DNA of 64,000 nt, from positions 1 to 64,000 of the forward strand of contig NZ_RJUF01000186.1 of NCBI RefSeq assembly GCF_024343775.1. Reading direction: 5' to 3'. Position numbers and translations under genes: made by a program. Shown here piece by piece: positions 1 through 8,489 of the stretch; position 1 is the stretch's first letter, and every line of letters starts with the position of its first letter. The stretch is from Lacihabitans soyangensis (GTDB lineage: Bacteria > Bacteroidota > Bacteroidia > Cytophagales > Spirosomataceae). A model generated the notes under the pieces. It searched no databases. It worked only from the letters and a program-made list of their open reading frames with translations, and was not told the DNA's origin.

Positions 1-371
1 CAGATGATGGGCTTATGGAAAAACTTTATCTTGAGGGAGTATGAAAGCCCATGTACTGCCACCAACAGTGAACGCTACACGGCATTTGTGACCGTTGAAA
101 ATAATCGATTGTAAAAAATGCTGTGTAGTGGTGGACTTTTGTTATCCGATTCAACGGTGGAGTAGGAGGGAAGCTGGCATTACTTAACCGTGGTCCTAAT
201 GGAAATGGATACAATTGATGCAGATGATGGGCTTATGGAAAAACTTTATCTTGAGGGAGTATGAAAGCCCATGTACTGCCACCGACAGTGAACGCTACAC
301 GGCATTTGTGACCGTTGAAAATAATCGATTGTAAAAAATGCTGTGTAGTGGTGGACTTTTGTATTCCAATT
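1..371. repeat. Tandem 142-bp structured repeat, two units
   Basis: Bases 1-142 recur at 221-362 with one difference (A64 versus G284), giving a 220-bp period. Each unit can fold into two stem-loops. In unit 1 the first pairs ATGGGCTT (7-14) with AAGCCCAT (45-52). The second pairs CCACC (59-63) and CTACACGGCATTT (75-87) with AAATGCTGTGTAG (116-128) and GGTGG (130-134), with an 11-nt bulge; the only difference between the units lies in that bulge. The bases between the units differ from those after the second. No convincing protein is encoded. Function unknown; a structured RNA or mobile-element end are both possible. Confidence 0.75.
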
Positions 372-684
372 TAATAATGGGGTGGGAGCGTGGGTGGATT
401 TGGTACTGATTTGTTGCGTTGGTTGAGCGATGTCTCAAATCAGAGGCCAAAGCCAGAAGCGAGGGCTGGGTGGGCTTGTACTCAGCTTCTGTGGTTTTGG
501 TTCTCGTACGGTACGCCGCCCGCTCCTCTCGAACTGTTCTCGACTACCGCTCGAACTGACAAGGGAAAAACCACAGATGCTGTGACCGATAGTGAACGCC
601 ATGCTCTTGTCTTTCTAGAGTTTTATTTAAGATAAAGTATGTTTGACAAGTGCATGGTGGTGTTCTTAAAACCGATTTGGCTTA
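372..684. repeat. Intergenic stretch with dispersed-repeat-like sequence
   Basis: No gene is supported here. An 81-codon open frame (390-635) exists, but its sequence is the kind of dispersed Bacteroidota intergenic repeat that contains CTCGAACTG twice in direct orientation (around 526-534 and 552-560) next to GTTCTCGAC. The repeat identification is from memory of similar intergenic sequences in this phylum. Confidence 0.35.
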
Positions 685-748
685 GGGATAGTAGCGGTTA
701 GCCCACAGCTGGAGAAGCCGCGAGGACTATGAGCGGATAGCCCGACCC
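685..748 (+). ncRNA. Candidate structured RNA, Flavo-1-like
   Basis: The stretch carries two near-identical blocks, AGCGGTTAGCCC and AGCGGATAGCCC, set in a GGGATAGTAGCGG...GAGCGGATAGCCCGACCC arrangement. I recall this pattern as recurring in Bacteroidota intergenic regions and resembling the Flavo-1 candidate RNA motif. It runs directly into a long hairpin at 746-806. The strand is inferred from the direction in which the pattern is usually written. A covariance-model search with the Rfam Flavo-1 family would settle the assignment. Confidence 0.4.
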
Positions 749-806
749 CATTAAAAGTGTTTAGGGTATTGCCGCTGCAATTTCTTCATTAGCACTTTTA
801 ATGGGG
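746..806. terminator. Long 14-bp hairpin after the candidate RNA
   Basis: CCCCATTAAAAGTG (746-759) is perfectly complementary to CACTTTTAATGGGG (793-806), with a 33-nt loop. There is no T-run after it, so it could be an RNA 3' structure or a repeat hairpin rather than a classical intrinsic terminator. It abuts the candidate RNA at 685-748. Confidence 0.45.
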
Positions 807-947
807 GAAGCTCCTTATTGAGTTATTGGTGAATTGGGTACTGGTTGACAGGTTATTGGTATACCGGTTAGTAGTTACTGGGAGTTTTCATACCTAACTT
901 TTTAGTTGTCGAAATGGGGAGTTCGGCATATTGATAGAATTTACATA

Positions 948-955
948 CATTTGTG
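948..955 (+). promoter_or_regulatory. Candidate -7 element, XRE regulator
   Basis: TACATTTG matches the Bacteroidota -7 consensus TAnnTTTG and lies 20 bases before the start codon at 976. No clear TTTG -33 element is present at the usual distance, so this rests on the -7 box and position. Confidence 0.35.
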
Positions 956-975
956 TATTATAAATACTAAAGAAT

Positions 976-1281
976 ATGATTGCTGAGAGGTTCAAAGCCA
1001 TAATGGATCATTATGGGCTATCGGCTGCTGAGATGGCTAGAGCGGTAGGAGAAAGCAGGCCAGAAAAGGTACTGAATATTATCCACGGGAAGAATAAGCC
1101 GACCTACTCAACTTTAGAACTATTCATCAAAGCTTATCCAGATATTAATGCAAATTATCTCTTTGGTACCGAAGATAATATGCTTAGAAGCTTGAAACAT
1201 GATAAGGCTGGTATTAGAGAAGCCATTGGGATTTTGGAAGGGTATTTAGGCCCCCCTAGCCCCCCGGTGGGGGGAAAATGA
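976..1281 (+). CDS. XRE-type helix-turn-helix regulator
   Basis: A 101-residue DNA-binding protein, probably a transcriptional regulator. Residues about 1-65 fit the XRE/Cro fold: an initial helix (AERFKAIMDHYGL), then SAAEMARAVGESRPEKVLNI as the helix-turn-helix, then STLELFIKAYPDINANYLF, the typical last helices of this family. The tail GPPSPPVGGK is not native-looking: it is encoded by a G/C-rich palindromic intergenic repeat (1251-1274) that overlaps the stop, so the ancestral protein probably ended near residue 90. TTTACATA-like sequences lie both before the gene and just after it, which could be its operators. The assignment to a HTH family is firm; the target is unknown. Confidence 0.8.
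   Translation: MIAERFKAIMDHYGLSAAEMARAVGESRPEKVLNIIHGKNKPTYSTLELFIKAYPDINANYLFGTEDNMLRSLKHDKAGIREAIGILEGYLGPPSPPVGGK
1251..1274. repeat. G/C-rich palindromic intergenic repeat
   Basis: A run of C, then TAGC, then CCCCCGGTGGGG: one of several copies in the window of a Bacteroidota palindromic repeat that sits at gene 3' ends. This copy supplies the last codons of the XRE regulator. Confidence 0.7.
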
Positions 1282-1297
1282 AAAGATAAATAAACTT

Positions 1298-1343
1298 TAC
1301 ATATTTATGGTTTTACATGATTGTGTTTTTATGTAAATATGTA
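1298..1343. promoter_or_regulatory. Nested inverted repeat, possible operator
   Basis: TACATATTTA (1298-1307) is the reverse complement of TAAATATGTA (1334-1343). Nested inside, TTTACAT (1312-1318) pairs with ATGTAAA (1331-1337). The same TTTACATA-type word occurs in the promoter region of the XRE gene at about 942-950. It lies between the regulator and the next gene, so binding by that regulator is a reasonable inference. Confidence 0.4.
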
Positions 1344-1393
1344 TTTATGTAAGATTCAAATAGTCGTTTATCGGATTTAAAATATTAAAGCAC

Positions 1394-1870
1394 ATGCAAA
1401 ATATAGAAGCACAATGGAGGAGAAACTTTGCTAAATCGGAACTTGTGATAGGAGGGAGGTTTCAACCGTTAAGGGCTAAGGCACTGCTTTATGGAGATAA
1501 GAATGAAAGCCATAGCGTATTTCAAAAGGGTTATAAAAAGTTTTATGAATCACATCAGTTTCCAAAAACAGATAATTCCGTCTGGTATTTAATTCAATTT
1601 TTAGGGAAAATTGGTATTCAAATCAAGTTTGATTATTTGAATAAATTTATTCTGCAGGAACCCGAAAACTATTTAGAGATTAAAAAACGAATTTTCTTCC
1701 TGTTAAAATCATTCTCTGATGCGGATGAACAATTAGACGTAAATGATCCCTTTACTAATAATAGAGGGGATATTTACTACTTTCTAAAAATAGCTACCCC
1801 TAAGTTCAATCAAGAGACTATCTTTCAAAAAGTAAGATACCGATTAAACAAAATGTTTAGGTTGACCTAA
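1394..1870 (+). CDS. Hypothetical protein
   Basis: A 158-residue protein I do not recognise. It is rich in charged and aromatic residues, has no signal peptide or membrane segment, and looks soluble and mostly helical, with a basic N-terminal stretch (QWRRNFAKSE) and a basic end (KVRYRLNKMFRLT). It starts 112 bases after the XRE regulator and beyond the inverted repeat at 1298-1343, so it may be controlled by that regulator. The continuous frame, ordinary amino-acid composition and clean start support a real gene, but no motif suggests a function. Confidence 0.55.
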   Translation: MQNIEAQWRRNFAKSELVIGGRFQPLRAKALLYGDKNESHSVFQKGYKKFYESHQFPKTDNSVWYLIQFLGKIGIQIKFDYLNKFILQEPENYLEIKKRIFFLLKSFSDADEQLDVNDPFTNNRGDIYYFLKIATPKFNQETIFQKVRYRLNKMFRLT

Positions 1871-1966
1871 GAAACTAGTCAAAAGCGACACCCACCTAAC
1901 CTAAAAAAAATGTTTCTCGGTTTAAGATATTCAACCGGAAACCTATACAAACTAAGCTGCAGTATA

Positions 1967-2161
1967 ATGACGATTTTTGAGGCGATAAATGAAAAGCATA
2001 ATAAGGTTATGCTGGCCATGAACATCATTAACCGAACCGTAAAAGGTAATGTTATTAAACTGGCTGCCCAAGACCTGGACAGAAAGTGGACAAAGAAACA
2101 AGAGCGTCTTTCACCACGATATCATCGGATTGAGGAGAGTATTGTGATTAAAGCCCTTTAA
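1967..2161 (+). CDS. Small hypothetical protein
   Basis: A 64-residue basic, helical protein (MTIFEAINEKHN... to the end at 2161). An in-frame ATG further upstream (1910) would add 19 residues, but the internal ATG follows an A/T-rich leader (AGTATA) and begins the part that looks protein-like. It lies 96 bases after the preceding unknown gene and ends beside a G/C-rich repeat at 2171. No family recognised. Confidence 0.35.
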   Translation: MTIFEAINEKHNKVMLAMNIINRTVKGNVIKLAAQDLDRKWTKKQERLSPRYHRIEESIVIKAL

Positions 2162-2539
2162 ATCCTAAAGCCCCCTAAATCCCCCGGTGGGGGACTATTT
2201 TGGAATATCTTAGAGGGATTGGTGTGTTAGACCCTTTGTCTCCCGGTGGGGGAGTTTTTAGGATATCTAAGAGGGCACTTACGCTCCCTGTTTTCCCAAT
2301 TTCGACCAAAGAAGCTTATCTCATTTACAAAGGACTTATGTAATATGAATAACAGATGATACTTGTAAGAATGTAAGTTTAAAAGTGAATTTGTTGAGCT
2401 GTTATATGATAAGATATCATGCTTTTAAACTCCATTTGATTGTTGTATAATTTAAGTTATGTTAAATACAAAAATCATATTTAAACCTAAACCGAAAAAC
2501 AATAATCATGCATTCCGTATACTTTATCTATTCTAAAAT
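2162..2539. repeat. Gene-free stretch with two palindromic repeats
   Basis: Two copies of the CCCCGGTGGGG-type repeat lie at 2171-2193 and 2232-2252. The rest is A/T-rich and I see no gene or RNA in it. Confidence 0.6.
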
Positions 2540-2923
2540 TTAAAAATTATGGTTGGATGAGTATTCTACCGTAGAAGAAAAAGTAAAATTGCCATTTTTT
2601 CTGACTAATACGATACGATAGAAAACAGTTTGATTAGGTGATATAATGTCCTCAATTGCATAAGCTTTAATTCCCCGATAATATACTTTGGCAATATTCC
2701 TATATGATTCTCTATTAACAGATTTTTGTAAATAAACAAAATCAATTTTATTATTTTTATTCATAACCCAAGAAACAAGTAATTTATCAATATTTACATT
2801 AGTAATCAATAATTGATAATCATCAAGTGTTGTCTTTTCATTTACCGATGTAAACGCACTTGTTTTAAAGCACAAACAAAAAGAAAATATTAAAATTAAC
2901 TTGGCATAGTTGATTGAACGCAT
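2540..2923 (-). CDS. Small secreted protein, fibronectin-like fold
   Basis: A 127-residue exported protein. Residues 1-23 form a signal peptide (basic start, hydrophobic core LILIFSFCLCF, cleavage near SAF). The rest resembles the beta-sandwich module common in Bacteroidota secreted proteins, where a tryptophan-centred strand (LLVSW) and a tyrosine strand (FVYLQKSVNRESYRNIAKV) are followed by a YYRI/VFYRIVLVRKNG strand; here these occur in order from about residue 48 to 115. That module usually precedes a type IX sorting tail, which is absent. It stands alone on the minus strand. Function not known. Confidence 0.5.
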   Translation of the reverse strand: MRSINYAKLILIFSFCLCFKTSAFTSVNEKTTLDDYQLLITNVNIDKLLVSWVMNKNNKIDFVYLQKSVNRESYRNIAKVYYRGIKAYAIEDIISPNQTVFYRIVLVRKNGNFTFSSTVEYSSNHNF

Positions 2924-3931
2924 GTATGATTCAAATTTTGGATTAACATATATAACTCTCAGTAAAAATGATAAATTTTTAACCTTATGAAAGAAAAATA
3001 GAAATAAATAGTGATAACCAGTTGATATTTGGCGACGAAATACAACTAGAAATATACTTTCACTTTTCCAACCTTGCTCTCTTGGTTAAAAGTGACTGTT
3101 TTTCACAGAGTAAAACGCCAAACATCTAGATAAAATTTCAATTATATTGGCCTAACCACTTATACCTTAGACAGGTTTAGAAAAATTTATTTACTTGCTT
3201 TTTGAATACAATATTAGTTCCTTTCAGGAGGAACGGAACTCATTTCAATTCCTTTAAGAAGTAAATACTTAACACTCCACCAAAAATACCAATCCTGACG
3301 GAATAAATCCGGCAGAAAAGATATAACAGTTAGAGGAGATACCTCGTTTAAGCCCGTCTTCCATTAATACCAGCCTTGGAAGTATTTCATAGTTCCCGAC
3401 AAAGACATCAAAAGCCCATTGGGTGGTATATCGCACTCCAACGAACACAAGAAAAATGTTGCCTGCCTCCTTTCAGTTTTTATTACTAATAAATTTGAAG
3501 AGCAAATTGAACAAAATCTGTCTGAAGGAGCGGTGGCTTATGACAACAATTTTGATATAAGCATGCCGAAGTCCGAAATAAAGGCTTGGATGCGTCAAAA
3601 GGTCCATCTTTCTATCGGTTTATTCAGGCATCATGTACGACTTGGATATGAACAGTACCCGTATAGAGAGAATCAATCCCGAAGGACACTAAATAATTTA
3701 AGGGTTTGGTTTTTATACTAGTTAAGTAACCATACCGGTTCGTTACAGACCCGCTGAAGACAACAATCAACCATTCTTAAAGGCGATGTCACGCTTAGAA
3801 ACTGAGAAAGTCATCCAATCTATTTGATTCCAAGAAAGTCTTTTATTTCGATATATTCATATTGGGCATATTGACTTTATTTAAAGTGATTGTTATTCTC
3901 TAAATGCTCAATTTTGGTTTTTAAAAGTCTT
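2924..3931. other. Gene-poor stretch with a possible coding relic
   Basis: About 1 kb without a convincing gene. An open frame runs from about 3350 to 3721 (+). It includes the words FITNKFEEQIEQNLSEG and NNFDIS, reminiscent of the barrel part of outer-membrane receptors, but the upstream frame is interrupted by stops and the last third resembles nothing. I read it as a possible decayed fragment, not a gene. Confidence 0.25.
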
Positions 3932-6295
3932 TTAAAACAAAATTCTATAAGTTGGAACCGGAAAAAATCCCTGTTGGTACTGAGTGACAATCTGATTGGT
4001 TCTGACGTTATAATCTTCACTAAAAACGTTTTGGGTATTAAAAACGTTTTGCAAATCGATGGACCATTCATGCCTAATTTTCCTCATGTCATAAGTACAA
4101 GTTAATCGAAGGTCAAAACGGCTGTAGTTTTTTTGTTTGACAGAATGAGCCAAACTGTTAACGTAAACAGCTTCTTTTTTGATTCTGGAGGCCTCAAAGT
4201 CTATTGGTGTAAAATAACGACCTCCCTGATTTCCATATTTTATTGATATACCTACAGTCGATTTTTTACCCACATTCCATTCTTTACCTCCTAAAAAAGT
4301 CAAAACATAATTGCCATTGAAGGCGGTGTTACGTTCTATTCCGTCACTTCCTTTATATTTTGAATCAAACAAAGAGGTAGTAATCAAAAAGTACATCCCT
4401 TTAGAAAAAAATCTCTCTAATGTCAGCTCTAGGCCTGTATTTGAACCTGAACCCTCATTAACAAGACTATCGGTAGTGACTTGAGCAAAACTAGAGCCTT
4501 GGTTGAGCATAGAAAAAGGAGAGCTTCTTTGTTCAACTGGCACTTTGCTCAACCTTTGATAATAGGCCTCTACCTTTAACCGGAGATTTTCACCAAGGTT
4601 ATTGTCAAAAGTCATCACAAACTGATGGCTCTTGGTAAAATCCAAATTTCTATTCGTTTCAAAAACACTTCCCATGGAATACGTTTTGGCAAAATAGGAG
4701 GTAAGCGGTTGCATTTGACTATGCAAACCATAGCCAAAGCTTAAAGATTGGGTTGGTGACAATTCATAGGTCAGGCTCGCTCTAGGTTCTAAAACAGACA
4801 TATTATTGAGCATAAGCTGCAGAAAGTGTAGCCCTATACGGGTAGATAGCTTTTGTGTGAAATAATGTCTTAATGAGGAATAGGCCTGAATAATGGTGGT
4901 ATTGTCTTTTGTTCCTAGAACTATTCGAGCGGATTTAGCCTCATTAAAATAGTCGATCTGAGACAGTTCAAAAGATAAAAAATCTATTGTCACTCCCGAA
5001 GTTAAGCTTGTTTTGGGATTGATTTTTTTTGTCAAAAGATAGGCAAGCATCCATTTATTCTGGCTAAAATAAAGCTCATTGCTCAAAAAAGCATTTCGAT
5101 TAACGATACCGATGGAATCTAAGGTGACACTTTCCTCGTTGCCCGAAAGGCCAATGCTCAATTTAGAAAACCATGATGGAGAGAAGCGATATTCATAAAT
5201 GAGGCCTACGGTGATTGCCTTATATTTGGTTCGAGTATTTTGATTTTCATTCGCATAAAAATTAGTCTTGATGTTTAGGGAATCAAGACTGTTTCCCAAG
5301 AAGTCTACGTTGCTTTTACCCAAAATGCCAAACAAAGAAACTTTTCCCTTTTTGCCAGTTGGCGAATCTATTTTGAAATTCAAATCCTGAAAAATAGGAA
5401 TGGCATCACCGGTACCGAAATTAATACCAACTTTATTAAACAAACCTAAAGTGGTGTAGCGATAATTCAGGAGATAGGTGGCTTTGGAGGTCTTTGAAAT
5501 CGGCCCCTCGGTTCCAAGTTCAATGCCATTAAAACCTATTTGACCCAAGAACTCATATTTATCCTTGTTGCCGCTTCGCATTTTTAGATCAAATACTCCA
5601 CTGAGTGCGTTGCCATAAGAAGAGGGAAAGGCCCCCGTCATAAAGTCAGATTTATCTAACACATTGTTATTGAGCATACTTACGGGTCCGCCTGTGGTAC
5701 CAAAAGCACCAAAATGGTTTGGACTATTGATATTCAAACCCTCCATTTGCCAAAGTAAGCCAGAAGGTGAATTTCCTCTGACCACAATATCATTTCTTGA
5801 ATCATTTGCAGGTGCTACACCAGCAAAATTAGCAGCCATTCTGGATGGGTCGCCCAATGAGCCTGCATATCGACGCGTATCTTCAATATTAAATGAACGT
5901 GCCGATACTGCTGTCATTTCATTATTGCTCAGTGTCTTATCTAGTTTTCTGTTTCCACTTACCACCACTTCTTCACCGATAATCAATGATTCTTTCAATG
6001 TTATGTTTAGAACCACTTCTTTTCCGACAGCAATTAGAATATTCGGTATGAGGCTGGTCTGATAGCCAACATAGCTTACCTTCAGGGTTTGCCTGCCAAA
6101 TGGAGCGTTTTGGATTCTGAAGTTTCCTTCCACGTCAGTTTGTGTACCAAGTTGAGTGTTTAGAATACTGATGGATGCACCAGGTAATGGCGATTGAGTA
6201 ACATCATCAACCACGCGGCCTTTAATAACCTGTTGTCCACAAACAGCACTTAAGTTAATAACCAAGAAGAATAATGACGAGAGTAAGTTTCTCAT
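3932..6295 (-). CDS. TonB-dependent receptor, carboxypeptidase-like domain
   Basis: A 787-residue outer-membrane receptor that would import a ligand using TonB energy. It begins with a signal peptide (residues 1-20, ending CGQ), followed by a carboxypeptidase-like regulatory domain at about 22-105 (VIKGRVVDD, LPGASISI, VSYVGYQT). A plug domain follows at about 130-245 (NDIVVRGNSP, GAFPSSYGNALSGVFDL), and the remainder is a beta-barrel ending in an aromatic residue (PTYRILF). The plug form resembles receptors not paired with SusD, and no SusD is adjacent. A Crp/Fnr regulator lies 144 bases upstream on the same strand, a common pairing that hints at joint regulation. Ligand unknown. The gene is intact. 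Confidence 0.88.
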   Translation of the reverse strand: MRNLLSSLFFLVINLSAVCGQQVIKGRVVDDVTQSPLPGASISILNTQLGTQTDVEGNFRIQNAPFGRQTLKVSYVGYQTSLIPNILIAVGKEVVLNITLKESLIIGEEVVVSGNRKLDKTLSNNEMTAVSARSFNIEDTRRYAGSLGDPSRMAANFAGVAPANDSRNDIVVRGNSPSGLLWQMEGLNINSPNHFGAFGTTGGPVSMLNNNVLDKSDFMTGAFPSSYGNALSGVFDLKMRSGNKDKYEFLGQIGFNGIELGTEGPISKTSKATYLLNYRYTTLGLFNKVGINFGTGDAIPIFQDLNFKIDSPTGKKGKVSLFGILGKSNVDFLGNSLDSLNIKTNFYANENQNTRTKYKAITVGLIYEYRFSPSWFSKLSIGLSGNEESVTLDSIGIVNRNAFLSNELYFSQNKWMLAYLLTKKINPKTSLTSGVTIDFLSFELSQIDYFNEAKSARIVLGTKDNTTIIQAYSSLRHYFTQKLSTRIGLHFLQLMLNNMSVLEPRASLTYELSPTQSLSFGYGLHSQMQPLTSYFAKTYSMGSVFETNRNLDFTKSHQFVMTFDNNLGENLRLKVEAYYQRLSKVPVEQRSSPFSMLNQGSSFAQVTTDSLVNEGSGSNTGLELTLERFFSKGMYFLITTSLFDSKYKGSDGIERNTAFNGNYVLTFLGGKEWNVGKKSTVGISIKYGNQGGRYFTPIDFEASRIKKEAVYVNSLAHSVKQKNYSRFDLRLTCTYDMRKIRHEWSIDLQNVFNTQNVFSEDYNVRTNQIVTQYQQGFFPVPTYRILF

Positions 6296-6439
6296 AAAAA
6301 AATATTAATTATTCAGAATAATCGATTCCAATGTTGCAACCAAAGTAATATGTGAGGCCGATGATTACATTGCAAAATTGATAATATCCTGAATACGAAA
6401 CAATGACTTGGGTTAAGAAGCGAAGGATAGCCTGTTGAC

Positions 6440-7030
6440 TTAGGTAAAGAAATTAGTTTTTTTTGACATTCTTTTGCGAATTCTACTTAATGACTCAGGT
6501 TTAATACCCAAATAGGAGGCTATTTGATGTTGCGGTACACGCTGTAAAATGTGAGGAAAATCTCTTCCTAATTTGAGGTATCGTTCCTCTGGACTTTCAA
6601 TCAAAAGGGAGAGGTTACGTTCGGCAAGAAAAAGATAGACCTGTTCACAAATAAGTCGACCCAAGCGTTCCCCATTTAGAGATTTGGAATAGAGTTCTTG
6701 CATTCGGTCATAATTAACCATCAGTACTTCCGTTTCTTCTAATGCTTCAATATAAAAATAGGATGGTTTGCGACTCAGGAAACTGGTGTACTCGGTTGTG
6801 TATTTGTTTTCTTCAGCAAAATAAACGGTAATTTCGACGTTGTTATTGGTGTAAAATTGGCGAGTTAAACCTTTATTCACGAAACCTATAAAATTGCAAA
6901 TCTCTCCTGGTTTTAGTAGGAACTCTTTCTTTTTAAACACTTTGAGTTGAAAACTAAGGTAGTAGGCCTTCAATTCAGAATCCTCTAGTTTGCAAATTTG
7001 GATAGTATGGGCTATGAGTTTATCAAACAT
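6440..7030 (-). CDS. Crp/Fnr-family transcriptional regulator
   Basis: A 196-residue regulator of the Crp/Fnr type. A cyclic-nucleotide-binding-like beta-barrel occupies about residues 15-120 (LLKPGEICNFIGFVNKGLTRQFY is the characteristic strand pattern), and a C-terminal DNA-binding part follows a long helix, with the helix-turn-helix HQIASYLGIKPESLSRIRKR at about 168-187. The ATG at 7030 is chosen over an upstream TTG because it begins the conserved helix (MFDKLIAHTI). As usual for this Bacteroidota subfamily the residues that bind cAMP in Crp are not evident. It precedes the TonB receptor on the same strand and may control it. Confidence 0.88.
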   Translation of the reverse strand: MFDKLIAHTIQICKLEDSELKAYYLSFQLKVFKKKEFLLKPGEICNFIGFVNKGLTRQFYTNNNVEITVYFAEENKYTTEYTSFLSRKPSYFYIEALEETEVLMVNYDRMQELYSKSLNGERLGRLICEQVYLFLAERNLSLLIESPEERYLKLGRDFPHILQRVPQHQIASYLGIKPESLSRIRKRMSKKTNFFT

Positions 7031-7164
7031 AATTTTGGGAGTAGTTAACAACCATAGTGGGAGCACACAAGTTTGGTGTTAATTTTGAAGGTTAATTTTA
7101 GACTTTTAGGTAGCTTTTGAACAAATATAGCTTTAAAATTAGATAAACGTGTTAAGTCCACATG

Positions 7165-7434
7165 TTACTGAATGTGAATTATTATTTTAATATACCGATA
7201 ATAAAAAAGTATTTGCTTAACCCATAGGTCAATATATTGATCTTGTTGACATATTACCCTTTCTGTCAGCCTGTAACATGATTCAATATGAGCATTTTGT
7301 TCAAGGGTTGCGGTTTTCTTTAACTCCCTTACTACAGTTGGGGTACTTTTTGCCTGCAAACGACTATTGAATTGTATGAGCCACGAGTAGACTTCTGTTA
7401 TTATTGTGAACATAAATTGTTTCTGGTCATTCAT
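7165..7434 (-). CDS. Hypothetical protein
   Basis: An 89-residue protein if started at the ATG at 7434 (a TTG at 7455 would add seven residues). It is helical, rich in Q, Y and I, with no signal peptide and no motif I recognise. It lies between the Crp/Fnr regulator and an IS3 relic, in a region of decay, and could be a fragment. Support is only the open frame and ordinary composition. Confidence 0.3.
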   Translation of the reverse strand: MNDQKQFMFTIITEVYSWLIQFNSRLQAKSTPTVVRELKKTATLEQNAHIESCYRLTERVICQQDQYIDLWVKQILFYYRYIKIIIHIQ

Positions 7435-7703
7435 ATTGGCTAAAAATTTCTTCAAATAATTCCTTAACGTGCTTTTCTATTATTTTCCATACCGTAAACG
7501 GTCCTAAAACCAACCTAATTTTTACATCAAATACTGTCAATACTAGAGAATTCTTCGCTTTTTATACACATAAAAATATTTTATGTCAAATTCTAAATAC
7601 GAAAAATCGAGTCTGGGTTTGGAGTAAGATCCTATACCCATTCTCTATTTAATTGGCGGCTATTAAGAGGTATTATATTAGCACTTTGTTCATTTTCTTT
7701 GTG

Positions 7704-8180
7704 TTATGTAAAAAATTTTGAATTTTTGACATAATTTATTTCTTGCCTTAAACAATGCCTTACCTTCAAATAGCTATAATCCACAAACTCCTGAGCTAAT
7801 AGTACTGTTATTTCGTTGACAACCCTTTGGTTTGCTATGAGTTGAGCTTCCGTTGTTTTTATAACGTTGCTTAATTGCCGACCTTTATGCTTTCCTCTAT
7901 TCTGAGTTGGTTTATATAAAAAAGTACTTTGGGCTAGATCTAATACTTCTAAAATTTCCACCATTGTTAAAATGGAATCGCTAAACTTCAAAGCCAAATG
8001 TTTTCGTTTAGCCATGCACATCTCTTTTTTTAACAAGTCGTTTTGATACTGATAATCACTTACTTTTCAGCCAATAATAGCGTCAAACAATCATTCTCTC
8101 GCTTTAGTTTATTGAATTTTGAATTGCCTTTTGAACTCACTTTTTCGCTAAAACCACTAACCTCTGATTTTCAAACTTAT
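7704..8180 (-). pseudogene. IS3-family transposase relic
   Basis: Remains of both reading frames of an IS3-type insertion sequence. At 8060-8180 the frame reads EVSGFSEKVSSKGNSKFNKL then KRENDCLTLLLAEK and stop, the typical end of IS3 orfA (leucine-zipper region). At 7704-8036 the overlapping next frame gives about 110 residues like the start of orfB: ILEVLDLAQSTFLYKP, then a KGRQ linker, then NEITVLLAQEFVDYSYLKVR, the HTH_21-type region before the DDE domain. The DDE catalytic core and both terminal repeats are absent, so the element is truncated and inactive. Confidence 0.65.
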
Positions 8181-8489
8181 CCAAGCGTTTAGGGGGTTGA
8201 AGTTGTATAAAGCCAACAATAATATTGCGTAATTGTTTATAGGGGTTTCAACTAGCTTATTAATAAATACTCAAGAAAAATTACTACTTCTAAATTCTAT
8301 CCATTGGAAGTAGCAAGATCTTCTAAATTTATTCATTATAAATTCACCGTTAATTATTTAAAAAATACTCGTTTTAGATAAGCATTTACAGACACATTAT
8401 TATTTGATGTAGTTTGACGTACCACTAGATAAAAACACCTTTTATGAGTCAAACCATAACTAATAACACTCGTTGAGACAAGCTGTTAA
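8181..8489. other. Gene-free A/T-rich stretch
   Basis: No gene, RNA or clear repeat is seen between the IS3 relic and the Wzi-like gene. It may include former insertion-sequence DNA, but no terminal repeat is recognisable. Confidence 0.5.

Noticed and set aside
26-214. 62-codon minus-strand open frame in the tandem repeat
   Set aside because: It is created by the repeat and carries over the filler between units; stem-loop structure explains the conservation better than a protein.
390-635. 81-codon open frame
   Set aside because: It lies in dispersed intergenic repeat sequence, with unusual W/P/T-rich composition and no domain.
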